From positions 1-7,646 of the forward strand of contig JACRCB010000079.1 in assembly GCA_016219165.1 (NCBI GenBank): DNA of 7,646 nucleotides. The letters are read 5' to 3'. This DNA is from Deltaproteobacteria bacterium (GTDB lineage: Bacteria > Desulfobacterota > GWC2-55-46 > DRQE01). A program made the position numbers and the translations under genes. Each line of letters opens with the position of its first letter. Positions within the stretch are counted from its first letter, which is position 1. Of the stretch, positions 1-5,842 are shown piece after piece. Under the pieces are notes generated by a model. That model was not told where the DNA came from and made no database searches. It saw only the letters and a list, made by a program, of their open reading frames with translations.

Positions 1-1
1 G

Positions 2-364
2 CCGCGGCCCGCCCGGGGGGAATCCGGGTTTTCCGTACGGACGCTGGCGGGGGGAAAACCCGTAGTGGAACACTTCGGCAATATAAAAGAGACGTCCGAG
101 GGTCTGCGCATGGAAGAGGAGAGGGAACCGATGGTTGACGTGTTCGACGAGAAAGACCACGTGCTTGTTGTGGCTGAAATGCCGGGAGTGGAAAAAGAGG
201 ACGTGGATATAAAGGTCAAAGAGGGACACCTTGAATTGAAGGTGCAAAGGGGGAAGAAAAAGTATTATAAGTATCTGCTGCTTCCGTCAGCGGTTGACGA
301 ATCTACGCTCAGCTCTTCCTGCAAGAACGGGATATTGGAGATAAAGATCGCGAAGAAAGGCTGA
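2..364 (+). CDS. gvpH: Hsp20 / GvpH-like small heat-shock protein (5' partial)
   Basis: This is a small heat-shock (alpha-crystallin/Hsp20) protein, the family to which haloarchaeal GvpH belongs. Such proteins act as ATP-independent holdases, here probably for gas vesicle subunits. The stretch PMVDVFDEKDHVLVVAEMPG is the typical start of the alpha-crystallin domain, followed by EDVDIKVKEGHLEL. The C-terminal strand GILEIKIAKKG carries the conserved ILEI. A GTG at 65 could serve as a start, but the frame stays open to the window edge. The upstream codons read GESGFSVRTLAGGKPVVEHF, which joins smoothly to EHFGNIKE and looks like the GFSVRT...PVVEHFGN lead-in I associate with GvpH-type Hsp20s. 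I therefore treat 65 as an internal codon and the true start as lying left of the window. The next gene follows after 28 nt. Hsp20 identity is solid; the GvpH assignment rests on this lead-in and the neighbours. Confidence 0.87.
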   Translation, partial: PRPARGESGFSVRTLAGGKPVVEHFGNIKETSEGLRMEEEREPMVDVFDEKDHVLVVAEMPGVEKEDVDIKVKEGHLELKVQRGKKKYYKYLLLPSAVDESTLSSSCKNGILEIKIAKKG

Positions 365-377
365 TGCTCGAATCGGT

Positions 378-384
378 AAAGGGG
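378..384 (+). promoter_or_regulatory. Ribosome binding site of the Cdc48-type ATPase gene
   Basis: The purine run AAAGGGG lies 8 nt before the ATG at 393, inside the short gap after the Hsp20 gene. It supports that ATG as the start and suggests independent ribosome loading on a shared transcript. Confidence 0.6.
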
Positions 385-392
385 TATTTATT

Positions 393-2573
393 ATGGCGGG
401 AGATTCGTTGGGTGCGAACCCGATTGAACGAGAAAAAAGATTGACCTTACGGGTGCGCGAGGCCATGCCCAAGGACGTGGGCAGGGGTATTGCCAGAATA
501 GACCCAAGCGAGATGGAAATACTCGGCGTTGAGGTTGGCGACATAGTCCATGTAGAGGGGAAGCGTAAGACGGTGGCAAAGGTCTTGCCTGCTTATGCCG
601 GGGACAGGGGACAGGCTATCTTACAGGTTGACGGTCTCATAAGGCAGAACGCACAAACGGGAATTGACGAGAAAGTAACCGTTGAAAAGGCATCCTATAC
701 GCCATGCCAGAGGATAGTGCTTGCGACTACGGCATATCTGAAGACCGCGCCGAGAGACATGAGGTATATTAGCAGGATACTGGACGGACTTCCCGTTGTC
801 GAGGGGGATAGGATTAGGGCGAATATCTTCGGCACGAGGAGCCATGATTTTATAGCTGCCACCGTGGTCCCGGGCAATGCGGCGGTCATCTCTACCGATA
901 CCATTATAGAGGTAAAGGCGGAAAACAAACCCCCCGAGAGGGCCCGGATATCTTACGAGGACGTCGGCGGACTCAAAAAAGAAATACGCAAAATAAGGGA
1001 GATGATAGAGCTGCCTCTGAGGCACCCCCAGCTCTTCGAGAGACTCGGCATCGAGGCGCCCAAGGGGGTATTCCTTTACGGACCCCCGGGATGCGGCAAG
1101 ACCCTGATAGCCAGGGCGGTGGCAAACGAAACCGACGCATACTTCGTGCACATGAGCGGCTCGGAGGTCATGCACAAATTCTACGGTGAGAGCGAGGCGC
1201 ATCTCAGGAAGATATTTGATGAGGCAGAAGCCAACGCCCCGAGTATCATATTCATCGACGAGATAGACGCCATGGCGCCCAAACGCGAAGAGATGGGCGG
1301 GGAGAAACAGGTCGAAAGGAGGGTCGTTGCGCAGCTTCTTTCGCTTATGGACGGCCTTGAGCGAAGAGGGAACGTAATCGTCATCGGAGCGACCAACATT
1401 CCAAACGCAATAGACCCGGCGCTAAGAAGGCCCGGAAGGTTCGACAGGGAGATAGAGATAACCATACCCGATAGACTCGACAGACTCGAAATACTTACCA
1501 TACACACAAGGGGTATGCCGCTTGCCGACGACGTCAACATCGGGAAGCTCTCGCAGATTACCCACGGCTTTGTCGGCGCCGACATGGAAGCGCTCTGCAG
1601 GGAGGCGGCGATGCGGACGCTCAGGAAGATTTTTCCGTCCATAGACCTCCATCTCGACGAGATACCTTACGAGACGCTCGTGAACCTTGAGGTGACGATG
1701 GACGACTTCATGGAGGCGTTGAAGGACGTGGAACCGTCCGCCCTGAGAGAGGTTTTCGTGGAGGTGCCCGACGTGAAATGGACGGATGTGGGCGGCCTCG
1801 AGGATATAAAACGCGCCCTCAGGGAGGCGGTAGAATGGCCGTTAAGGTACCCTGAGCTCTTCAAACACGCGGGGACAAGGCCGCCAAAGGGCATACTTCT
1901 TTGCGGGCCTCCAGGCACAGGGAAAACACTTGTGGCAAAGGCGTTGGCCACGGAAAGCGAGGTGAACTTCATATCGGTCAAGGGCCCTGAACTTATGAGC
2001 AAATGGATTGGCGAAAGCGAAAAAGGCGTAAGGGAGATATTCCATAAGGCAAAACAAGCCTCCCCGTGTATCGTGTTTTTCGACGAGATAGAGTCGCTCG
2101 TACCCAGAAGGGGCGGCGGCGAATCCCAGGCTGCTGAACGGGTCATAGGCCAGTTCCTGACCGAGATGGACGGGATAGAGGAGCTAAAGGGCGTAATGGT
2201 GTTGGCGGCAACCAACAGGAACGACCTCATAGACCCGGCGCTTTTGAGAACCGGCAGGTTCGACCTTGTTTTCGAACTCCCTCTGCCCGACCAAGACGCA
2301 AGAGGAGAGATATTCGGGGTACATACGCAAGATAAGCCGCTCGGCGCGGACGTGGACGTAAAGGAACTCGCCGCGATGACCGGGGGTTTCGCAGGCTCGG
2401 ACATAGAGGCCGTAACGAGAGAAGCGTCCATTATGGCCATAAGGGAGTTTTTAAGCGCGGCGGCGGTTCATGCCGTCGAGGGCGACTATACGAAACTTAC
2501 GATATCCATGGACTGTTTCAGGCGCGCCGTCGAGTCCCTCAAAAAGAGAAAGGAAAAGTTCGGCGGAGCCTGA
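393..2573 (+). CDS. Cdc48/p97-family double-ring AAA+ ATPase
   Basis: A 726-residue type II AAA+ unfoldase/segregase that pulls apart or threads protein substrates using ATP. Residues about 16-100 match the Cdc48 N-terminal double-psi barrel (LTLRVREAMPKDVGRGIARI), and about 101-180 the second N-subdomain. The D1 ring has Walker A GPPGCGKT (230-237), Walker B IIFIDE (285-290), sensor GATN (332-335) and arginine fingers in RRPGR (345-349). The D2 ring has GPPGTGKT (505-512), VFFDE (561-565), sensor ATN (606-608) and RTGR (619-622). All catalytic residues are present in both rings. Both central-pore loops carry aromatics (KFYG 262-265; KWIG 537-540), as in archaeal VAT and unlike human p97 D1, so both rings can plausibly grip substrate. 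The protein ends KFGGA, without a proteasome-docking HbYX tail. It sits inside a gvp operon where GvpN (a MoxR-type AAA+) is usual. It is clearly not GvpN, but could serve a related remodelling role (inference). Confidence 0.95.
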   Translation: MAGDSLGANPIEREKRLTLRVREAMPKDVGRGIARIDPSEMEILGVEVGDIVHVEGKRKTVAKVLPAYAGDRGQAILQVDGLIRQNAQTGIDEKVTVEKASYTPCQRIVLATTAYLKTAPRDMRYISRILDGLPVVEGDRIRANIFGTRSHDFIAATVVPGNAAVISTDTIIEVKAENKPPERARISYEDVGGLKKEIRKIREMIELPLRHPQLFERLGIEAPKGVFLYGPPGCGKTLIARAVANETDAYFVHMSGSEVMHKFYGESEAHLRKIFDEAEANAPSIIFIDEIDAMAPKREEMGGEKQVERRVVAQLLSLMDGLERRGNVIVIGATNIPNAIDPALRRPGRFDREIEITIPDRLDRLEILTIHTRGMPLADDVNIGKLSQITHGFVGADMEALCREAAMRTLRKIFPSIDLHLDEIPYETLVNLEVTMDDFMEALKDVEPSALREVFVEVPDVKWTDVGGLEDIKRALREAVEWPLRYPELFKHAGTRPPKGILLCGPPGTGKTLVAKALATESEVNFISVKGPELMSKWIGESEKGVREIFHKAKQASPCIVFFDEIESLVPRRGGGESQAAERVIGQFLTEMDGIEELKGVMVLAATNRNDLIDPALLRTGRFDLVFELPLPDQDARGEIFGVHTQDKPLGADVDVKELAAMTGGFAGSDIEAVTREASIMAIREFLSAAAVHAVEGDYTKLTISMDCFRRAVESLKKRKEKFGGA

Positions 2574-2592
2574 AAAAAGCACAGGCATATAA

Positions 2593-2838
2593 ATGGCATT
2601 CTTGATTGACGATATATTCCTTTTACCCGTAAAGGGCGTTGTGTGGATAGGCGAGAAGATAAAGGAGTCCGCGGAGGCCGAGCTTTACGACGAGTCAAGG
2701 GTTCAGGAGGCGCTCGGTAATCTCCAGATGCGTCTTGAACTCGGCGAGATAACCGAGGACGCATACCGTAAAGAGGAGGCGCTCCTCCTTAAAAGGATGG
2801 AAGAGATAAAAAACTACAAAGAAGAAAAGGGGGGATGA
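2593..2838 (+). CDS. gvpG: Gas vesicle protein GvpG
   Basis: An 81-residue protein of the GvpG family, a minor gas vesicle protein required for assembly in the systems where it has been tested and thought to act with GvpF/L in early nucleation. The N-terminus has the family's hydrophobic segment (FLLPVKGVVWIGEKI, about 9-23). A charged helical region follows, with LGEITEDAYRKEEALLLKRM (about 50-69), the hallmark GvpG 'eLe.GeiteeeY...E..Ll.rl' pattern, and a lysine/glutamate-rich end suited to a coiled coil. Length is normal for the family. Only 19 nt separate it from the ATPase gene and there is no strong Shine-Dalgarno before its ATG, so translation may depend on ribosomes leaving the upstream gene. 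It sits 4 nt ahead of gvpO. Confidence 0.92.
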   Translation: MAFLIDDIFLLPVKGVVWIGEKIKESAEAELYDESRVQEALGNLQMRLELGEITEDAYRKEEALLLKRMEEIKNYKEEKGG

Positions 2839-2842
2839 AAAC

Positions 2843-3109
2843 ATGGTGTCTTTGAGTATCGGCGAAGCAGTTCAAAGGGCGAGAAAGGAACTTGCGGAAG
2901 TTACAGGGCTCCGGGCTTCTTCCACACTCAGTTCATCGAGGGACGAGAGGGGCTGGCATGTGGCAATCGAGATGGTGGAGAAGCGTTCTATCCCGGACGG
3001 CATGGATATACTGGCAACTTACGAGGTCGTTCTCGACCCTGACGGCAAGCTCGTTGAGTTCAGCCGCAAGGCAATGAGGAAACGCACGGACGCGATAACC
3101 GCTGAATGA
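2843..3109 (+). CDS. gvpO: Gas vesicle protein GvpO
   Basis: An 88-residue GvpO-family protein. GvpO is essential for vesicle formation in haloarchaea, but its biochemical role is not well defined. The match is the core GWHVAIEMVEKRSIPDGMDI (37-56) followed by LATYEVVLDPDGKLVEFSRK (57-76): the conserved Gly-Trp, the 'E..E...IPD..D.L..YEV.LD.dG.l..y.R' pattern and a basic C-terminus. The long acidic N-terminus of haloarchaeal GvpO is absent, as expected in a non-halophile. The start ATG is preceded at 8 nt by a G run (2829-2834) that lies inside the end of gvpG, so the two genes are tightly linked in translation. A short inverted repeat follows the stop codon. Confidence 0.9.
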   Translation: MVSLSIGEAVQRARKELAEVTGLRASSTLSSSRDERGWHVAIEMVEKRSIPDGMDILATYEVVLDPDGKLVEFSRKAMRKRTDAITAE

Positions 3110-3111
3110 GA

Positions 3112-3126
3112 AACCCCTGAAGGGTT
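3112..3126. repeat. Small hairpin after gvpO
   Basis: AACCC and GGGTT form a 5-bp stem with a 5-nt loop, immediately after the gvpO stop. No T run follows, so it is not an intrinsic terminator. It sits in one of the longer gaps of the operon (42 nt) and could mark an mRNA processing or stability point between gvpO and gvpJ. A stem this short can also arise by chance. Confidence 0.3.
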
Positions 3127-3138
3127 GGGTGATCGGCC

Positions 3139-3144
3139 AAGGAG
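3139..3144 (+). promoter_or_regulatory. Strong ribosome binding site of gvpJ
   Basis: AAGGAG lies 7 nt before the ATG at 3152, one of the best Shine-Dalgarno matches in the window. It fixes the gvpJ start over the in-frame ATG at 3170 and suggests higher expression of this shell-type subunit. Confidence 0.65.
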
Positions 3145-3151
3145 AATGTGA

Positions 3152-3508
3152 ATGGCGCAAGTAGCTACAATGAACAGAAGTGACAGTCTTGCGGATATAG
3201 TGGACAGGGTCCTTGATAAGGGACTTGTCATAAACGCCGACATTTCCATTTCCATTGTCGGCACCGAACTTTTAAATATAAAGATAAGGGCGGCGCTGGC
3301 GTCTTTTGAGACCGCGGCAAAGTACGGCATGGAGTTCCCATCGGGCACCAACCTTAATATGCCCGCATGGAAGAAGGCAATGGAGGAAAAGGAGAGTTGT
3401 CCGAAGTGTGGCAAAAGGCATCTCACACAAAGCCTCATGGAGACAGGCTGCCCATGGTGCGGATGGGCCGGCGCAGGGATTAAAAACATGACAGAGGCAG
3501 TTCGTTGA
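3152..3508 (+). CDS. gvpJ: GvpJ-like GvpA-family protein with C-terminal zinc-ribbon-like module
   Basis: A 118-residue member of the GvpA/J/M family, which form or nucleate the gas vesicle wall. Residues about 10-65 carry the family fold: SLADIVDRVLDKGLVINADI, then SIVGTELLNIKIRAALASFE and TAAKYGMEFPSGT. The ELL.I.IRAA.ASFETAAKYG.xFP.GT wording is GvpJ-like rather than GvpA-like; GvpA has VSLVGIELL..EARVV.AS..TYLKYAEA. After residue 80 the protein departs from anything I know in GvpJ: CPKCG (83-87) and CPWCGW (100-105) give two CxxC knuckles 13 residues apart, a classic metal-binding zinc-ribbon spacing. A short basic tail follows. The segment is in frame, has no stop or frameshift sign, and the total length (118) is close to ordinary GvpJ. 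Minor wall or tip subunit is the likely role; metal binding is inferred. Confidence 0.88.
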   Translation: MAQVATMNRSDSLADIVDRVLDKGLVINADISISIVGTELLNIKIRAALASFETAAKYGMEFPSGTNLNMPAWKKAMEEKESCPKCGKRHLTQSLMETGCPWCGWAGAGIKNMTEAVR

Positions 3509-3537
3509 GAGGTTTTTTTATAAAGATTGGTTGAGTT

Positions 3538-4545
3538 ATGGCCGGCAAATACCTTTATGGCGTCGTAAAAAATAAGACAGCGCCGGGGGGCTTCCCCGCG
3601 GGGATTGCCCATGAGGGACTTGAACTTTATACGGTCCCCTACAGGGACATAGCCTGCGTTGTCTCCGATTCGAACGGGCCTGCCGTGAACTTGTCTCAGG
3701 GTATCGAGCAGGGAGCCGTGCTTCAACGTCTTGCAAGGCATCAGACAGCCGTTGAATCCATCATGTTGAAGCAAGGGACGGTTATCCCCATAAAGTTCGA
3801 GACGGTTTTGAACGATGACGAAGAGGTGGAGAAAGCGCTTATCGCCGGGTATTCGGAGTTTTCAAAGAGGCTCGATACGTTCGATGGGAAGGCGGAGGTA
3901 GACGTAACGGCAAGGTGGGCGAGTCTTGGCGGAATTCTAAAAAAGATAGGCGAAGAAGATGAAGAGATACGAAGACTCAAAGGGGAGCTTGCCGGAATGG
4001 CTTTTGATAAAACCGTCGATGAGAGGGTGAAAATAGGCTTCATGGTAAAAAAGGCGCTCGACAGAAGAAGAAACGAGGCGGCGGACGTCATATTGGAACG
4101 ATTACGCAGGGTATCTTTTGATTCGAAACCCCATGATTGCGCCAACGACGACGTGATATTGATATGCGCCTTCCTCGTTGACCGGGACAAGGAAAGCGTT
4201 TTTCATGACGCTCTGGAGCGTCTCAACGAGGGGTTCAAGGAGGAAGTGCGTTTTAGATGCGTCTCGCCCCTTCCGCCATACGCCTTTGCTGCCATGGCGG
4301 TCGAGAAGATAGGTCGTGGAGACGTGGAAAAGGCGCGGGAGATTCTCGGTCTCGGCGCGGATGCGACGGCGGATACGATAAGGGAGGCATTCCGCAGGAA
4401 GGCTCTCGAAAGCCATCCTGACAAAAAAGCAGCAGACAGGGGCTCATCCGCGGACTTCGAGGAGACAAGAAAGGCATACGTTATGTTAAAAAACTGCTCT
4501 TTTGCGGCGGGGGATTTTTTTTACGTCCACGAGATAACGACTTGA
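3538..4545 (+). CDS. GvpF/L-family protein fused to a C-terminal J-domain
   Basis: A 335-residue fusion. Residues about 4-253 are a full GvpF/GvpL protein, an accessory family that binds GvpA and helps start wall assembly. It has the N-terminal YLYGVV strand (5-10), the HQTAVESIMLKQGTVIPIKF block (68-87) and the terminal PLPPYAFAAM motif (244-253), equivalent to the usual GPWPPYSF end. At about 263-319 comes a DnaJ J-domain: VEKAREILGLGADATADTIR (263-282), a basic helix II (EAFRRKALES), the invariant HPD at 293-295, then helix III (FEETRKAYVMLKN). The HPD is what stimulates Hsp70 ATPase. A DnaK gene lies further down the same operon, so the pair can form a dedicated Hsp40-Hsp70 system with the GvpF/L part as substrate adaptor (inference). 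The Shine-Dalgarno is weak. No G/F-rich region or zinc domain is present, so it is a type III J-protein. Confidence 0.93.
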   Translation: MAGKYLYGVVKNKTAPGGFPAGIAHEGLELYTVPYRDIACVVSDSNGPAVNLSQGIEQGAVLQRLARHQTAVESIMLKQGTVIPIKFETVLNDDEEVEKALIAGYSEFSKRLDTFDGKAEVDVTARWASLGGILKKIGEEDEEIRRLKGELAGMAFDKTVDERVKIGFMVKKALDRRRNEAADVILERLRRVSFDSKPHDCANDDVILICAFLVDRDKESVFHDALERLNEGFKEEVRFRCVSPLPPYAFAAMAVEKIGRGDVEKAREILGLGADATADTIREAFRRKALESHPDKKAADRGSSADFEETRKAYVMLKNCSFAAGDFFYVHEITT

Positions 4546-4552
4546 GATTATC

Positions 4553-4556
4553 GGAG
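4553..4556 (+). promoter_or_regulatory. Ribosome binding site of gvpK
   Basis: GGAG lies 7 nt before the gvpK ATG at 4564, within the 18-nt gap after the GvpF/L-J gene, and supports that start. Confidence 0.5.
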
Positions 4557-4563
4557 ATTTACA

Positions 4564-4890
4564 ATGGGTGAAAAGAACAGGGCAATTGATATAAACGAAG
4601 AGAACCTGAAACAAGGGCTTATGGCTCTGGTCGTGGCGCTCCTTGAGATAATCAATTCTACCCTCAGGCATCAGGCAATAAGACGCATGGATGCCGGCAG
4701 TTTGACCGACGAGGAGATTGAAAGACTCGGCTCTGCCCTTAAAAATATCGACCGCGCCGTTGAAGAGATAAAAGAGGAGCACGGCATAAAAGAGTCCGTG
4801 CGCTCGGTGAGAGACGGTCTGGATGATGCGTTGAACGATATAGTGGCGAATGCGATGGATATGAGCAGTGGATATGGGTCGAGGCAGTAG
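4564..4890 (+). CDS. gvpK: Gas vesicle protein GvpK
   Basis: A 108-residue GvpK, an accessory protein needed for vesicle assembly in several systems. The family signature is strong: IDINEENLKQGLMALVVALL (8-27), then EIINSTLRHQAIRRMDAGSL (28-47), TDEEIERLGSAL and VEEIKEEHGI (66-75). The N-terminal half is a hydrophobic amphipathic helix, and the centre is the conserved R.eaGSLt.eE.ErLG segment. After about residue 76 the tail (VRSVRDGLDDALNDIV and onward) is less conserved and probably helical. Length is normal. It sits between the two GvpF/L genes, a common neighbourhood for gvpK. Confidence 0.95.
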   Translation: MGEKNRAIDINEENLKQGLMALVVALLEIINSTLRHQAIRRMDAGSLTDEEIERLGSALKNIDRAVEEIKEEHGIKESVRSVRDGLDDALNDIVANAMDMSSGYGSRQ

Positions 4891-4907
4891 GCCTTCTTCT
4901 TTTCCAA

Positions 4908-4937
4908 AGAGGGGGTAACATGGACGTATTGACATGA
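4908..4937 (+). promoter_or_regulatory. Strong Shine-Dalgarno plus five-codon leader ORF overlapping the GvpF/L start
   Basis: The purine run AGAGGGGG (4908-4915, ending in T at 4916) is placed for an ATG at 4920, not for the ATG at 4934. From 4920 the frame reads Met-Asp-Val-Leu-Thr and stops at TGA 4935-4937, which overlaps the next gene's start as ATGA. This is the arrangement of translational coupling by termination and re-initiation. It may set the level of the downstream GvpF/L protein. An alternative is a start-region indel that knocked the original start out of frame. Confidence 0.45.
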
Positions 4938-5794
4938 AAGCGGCAATGAAGAGCGATTTGAAAAAACATGTTCCGGCAGGCCTGCCCCGGCAGGCGTCAA
5001 GCAGGGGCATCAAGCAGGGAGAGGTTCGGCTTTCCGGCGGCATATACCTTTACTGCATAGCCGAAGGCGACAGGGATATCAACTTCGGCAGGATAGGCCT
5101 CAATGGAAGCGAGGTCTATGCTATACGCCGCAACGGTCTGCTCGCGGTGGTTCACGACTGCAAGGGAGACAGCTGCATGACCGGAGATGCGGGGGCGCTC
5201 CGGCCATGGGTTATTACGCATAATGACGTGGTGGATACGGCCATGGAGACGTTCGACGCCGTTCTCCCGCTGGGGTTCGGGAAGATAATAATGGGCGAAG
5301 GAGGCCTTTGTCCCATAGAGACGCTCACAAGATGGTTTGAAAAGGAGTACGAAGTCTTTAGACTCAAGCTGGTAAACGTCAAGGGAAAAGAGGAATACGG
5401 GGTGCAGGTCTTCTGGGAGCCTGGTGTGGTAACGAAAAGGTTGGCAGGCGAATCCCCGGAGGCGCGGAGCTTGAGCGAGGAAGTAAAGAGGGCGTCTCCC
5501 GGAAGGGCCTTCATGTGCGAAGAGAAATTGAAAAAGGTTCTCAGCCGCGAGACGGAAGTCTATGCAGAGGGTTGTTTTAGGGATTTTTATGGCCGTATAA
5601 AGATAGCGGTCGATGGGATAAAAATAGACAAAAAAAGGCAGACGGACGACAAGAAACAGGTGCTCATGAGCCTGTCCTGTCTTGTGAGAAAAGACGGGGT
5701 GGACGCCCTGAAGGGGATACTCGACGGGATTAAAAAGAGAAAGGGCTTTTCCGTGCGTTTTACCGGACCGTGGGCTCCATACTCGTTCGCGTAA
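4934..5794 (+). CDS. Second GvpF/GvpL-family protein with N-terminal extension
   Basis: A 286-residue GvpF/L protein without a J-domain. The core begins at GIYLYCIAEGD (36-46), the usual opening strand of the family. HNDVVDTAMETFDAVLPLGF (96-115) is the conserved block that ends in 'vLPlrFG', GKEEYGVQVFWE (151-162) corresponds to the G..E..v.v.w strand, and TGPWAPYSF (277-285) is the textbook C-terminus. About 35 basic, Gly/Ser/Lys-rich residues precede the core, more than most family members carry. No ATG, GTG or TTG lies nearer the core than codon 9, so ATG 4934 (or the in-frame ATG at 4946) is the start. Together with the J-fused copy this gives two divergent GvpF/L paralogues, as is common in gvp clusters where GvpF and GvpL have separate roles. 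F versus L cannot be assigned from sequence alone. Confidence 0.92.
   Translation: MKAAMKSDLKKHVPAGLPRQASSRGIKQGEVRLSGGIYLYCIAEGDRDINFGRIGLNGSEVYAIRRNGLLAVVHDCKGDSCMTGDAGALRPWVITHNDVVDTAMETFDAVLPLGFGKIIMGEGGLCPIETLTRWFEKEYEVFRLKLVNVKGKEEYGVQVFWEPGVVTKRLAGESPEARSLSEEVKRASPGRAFMCEEKLKKVLSRETEVYAEGCFRDFYGRIKIAVDGIKIDKKRQTDDKKQVLMSLSCLVRKDGVDALKGILDGIKKRKGFSVRFTGPWAPYSFA
4973..5019. repeat. Short palindrome and direct repeats in the 5' end of the second GvpF/L gene
   Basis: GGCAGGCCTGCC at 4975-4986 is a perfect 12-bp palindrome. CCGGCAGG occurs at 4973-4980 and again at 4987-4994. TCAAGCAGGG occurs at 4997-5006 and 5010-5019 (13-nt period). All lie in the segment encoding the non-conserved N-terminal extension, so that extension may have grown by local repeat expansion. 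Confidence 0.5.
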
Positions 5795-5830
5795 AGGGTT
5801 TTTTGGCAATCCGGCACAATCACCCGTTTT

Positions 5831-5834
5831 GGAG
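5831..5834 (+). promoter_or_regulatory. Ribosome binding site of gvpM
   Basis: GGAG lies 8 nt upstream of the ATG at 5843, in the 48-nt gap after the second GvpF/L gene. The gap holds nothing else recognisable beyond a short T run. Confidence 0.5.
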
Positions 5835-5842
5835 TCAAATCA

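Noticed and set aside
1667..2440. Long open frame on the minus strand opposite the ATPase gene, with similar ones at 621-1202 and 1181-1642
   Set aside because: Serine/leucine-rich mirror of the strongly coding + strand; no recognisable domain and no ribosome site. Explained by codon bias of the sense gene.
3112..3126. Hairpin after gvpO as a transcription terminator
   Set aside because: Stem of only 5 bp and no T tract follows; kept only as a weak structural feature.
3395..3508. Cysteine-rich tail of GvpJ as a frameshift artefact
   Set aside because: The CPKCG/CPWCG pair is too regular to arise from a wrong frame, and the gene ends at a normal distance before the next start.
3511..3520. 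Seven-T run after gvpJ as a possible intrinsic terminator
   Set aside because: No stable GC-rich stem precedes it and the next operon gene starts 18 nt later.
4997..5809. 270-codon minus-strand open frame opposite the second GvpF/L gene
   Set aside because: The sense strand encodes a clear GvpF/L family protein across the same span; the antisense product matches nothing I recognise.
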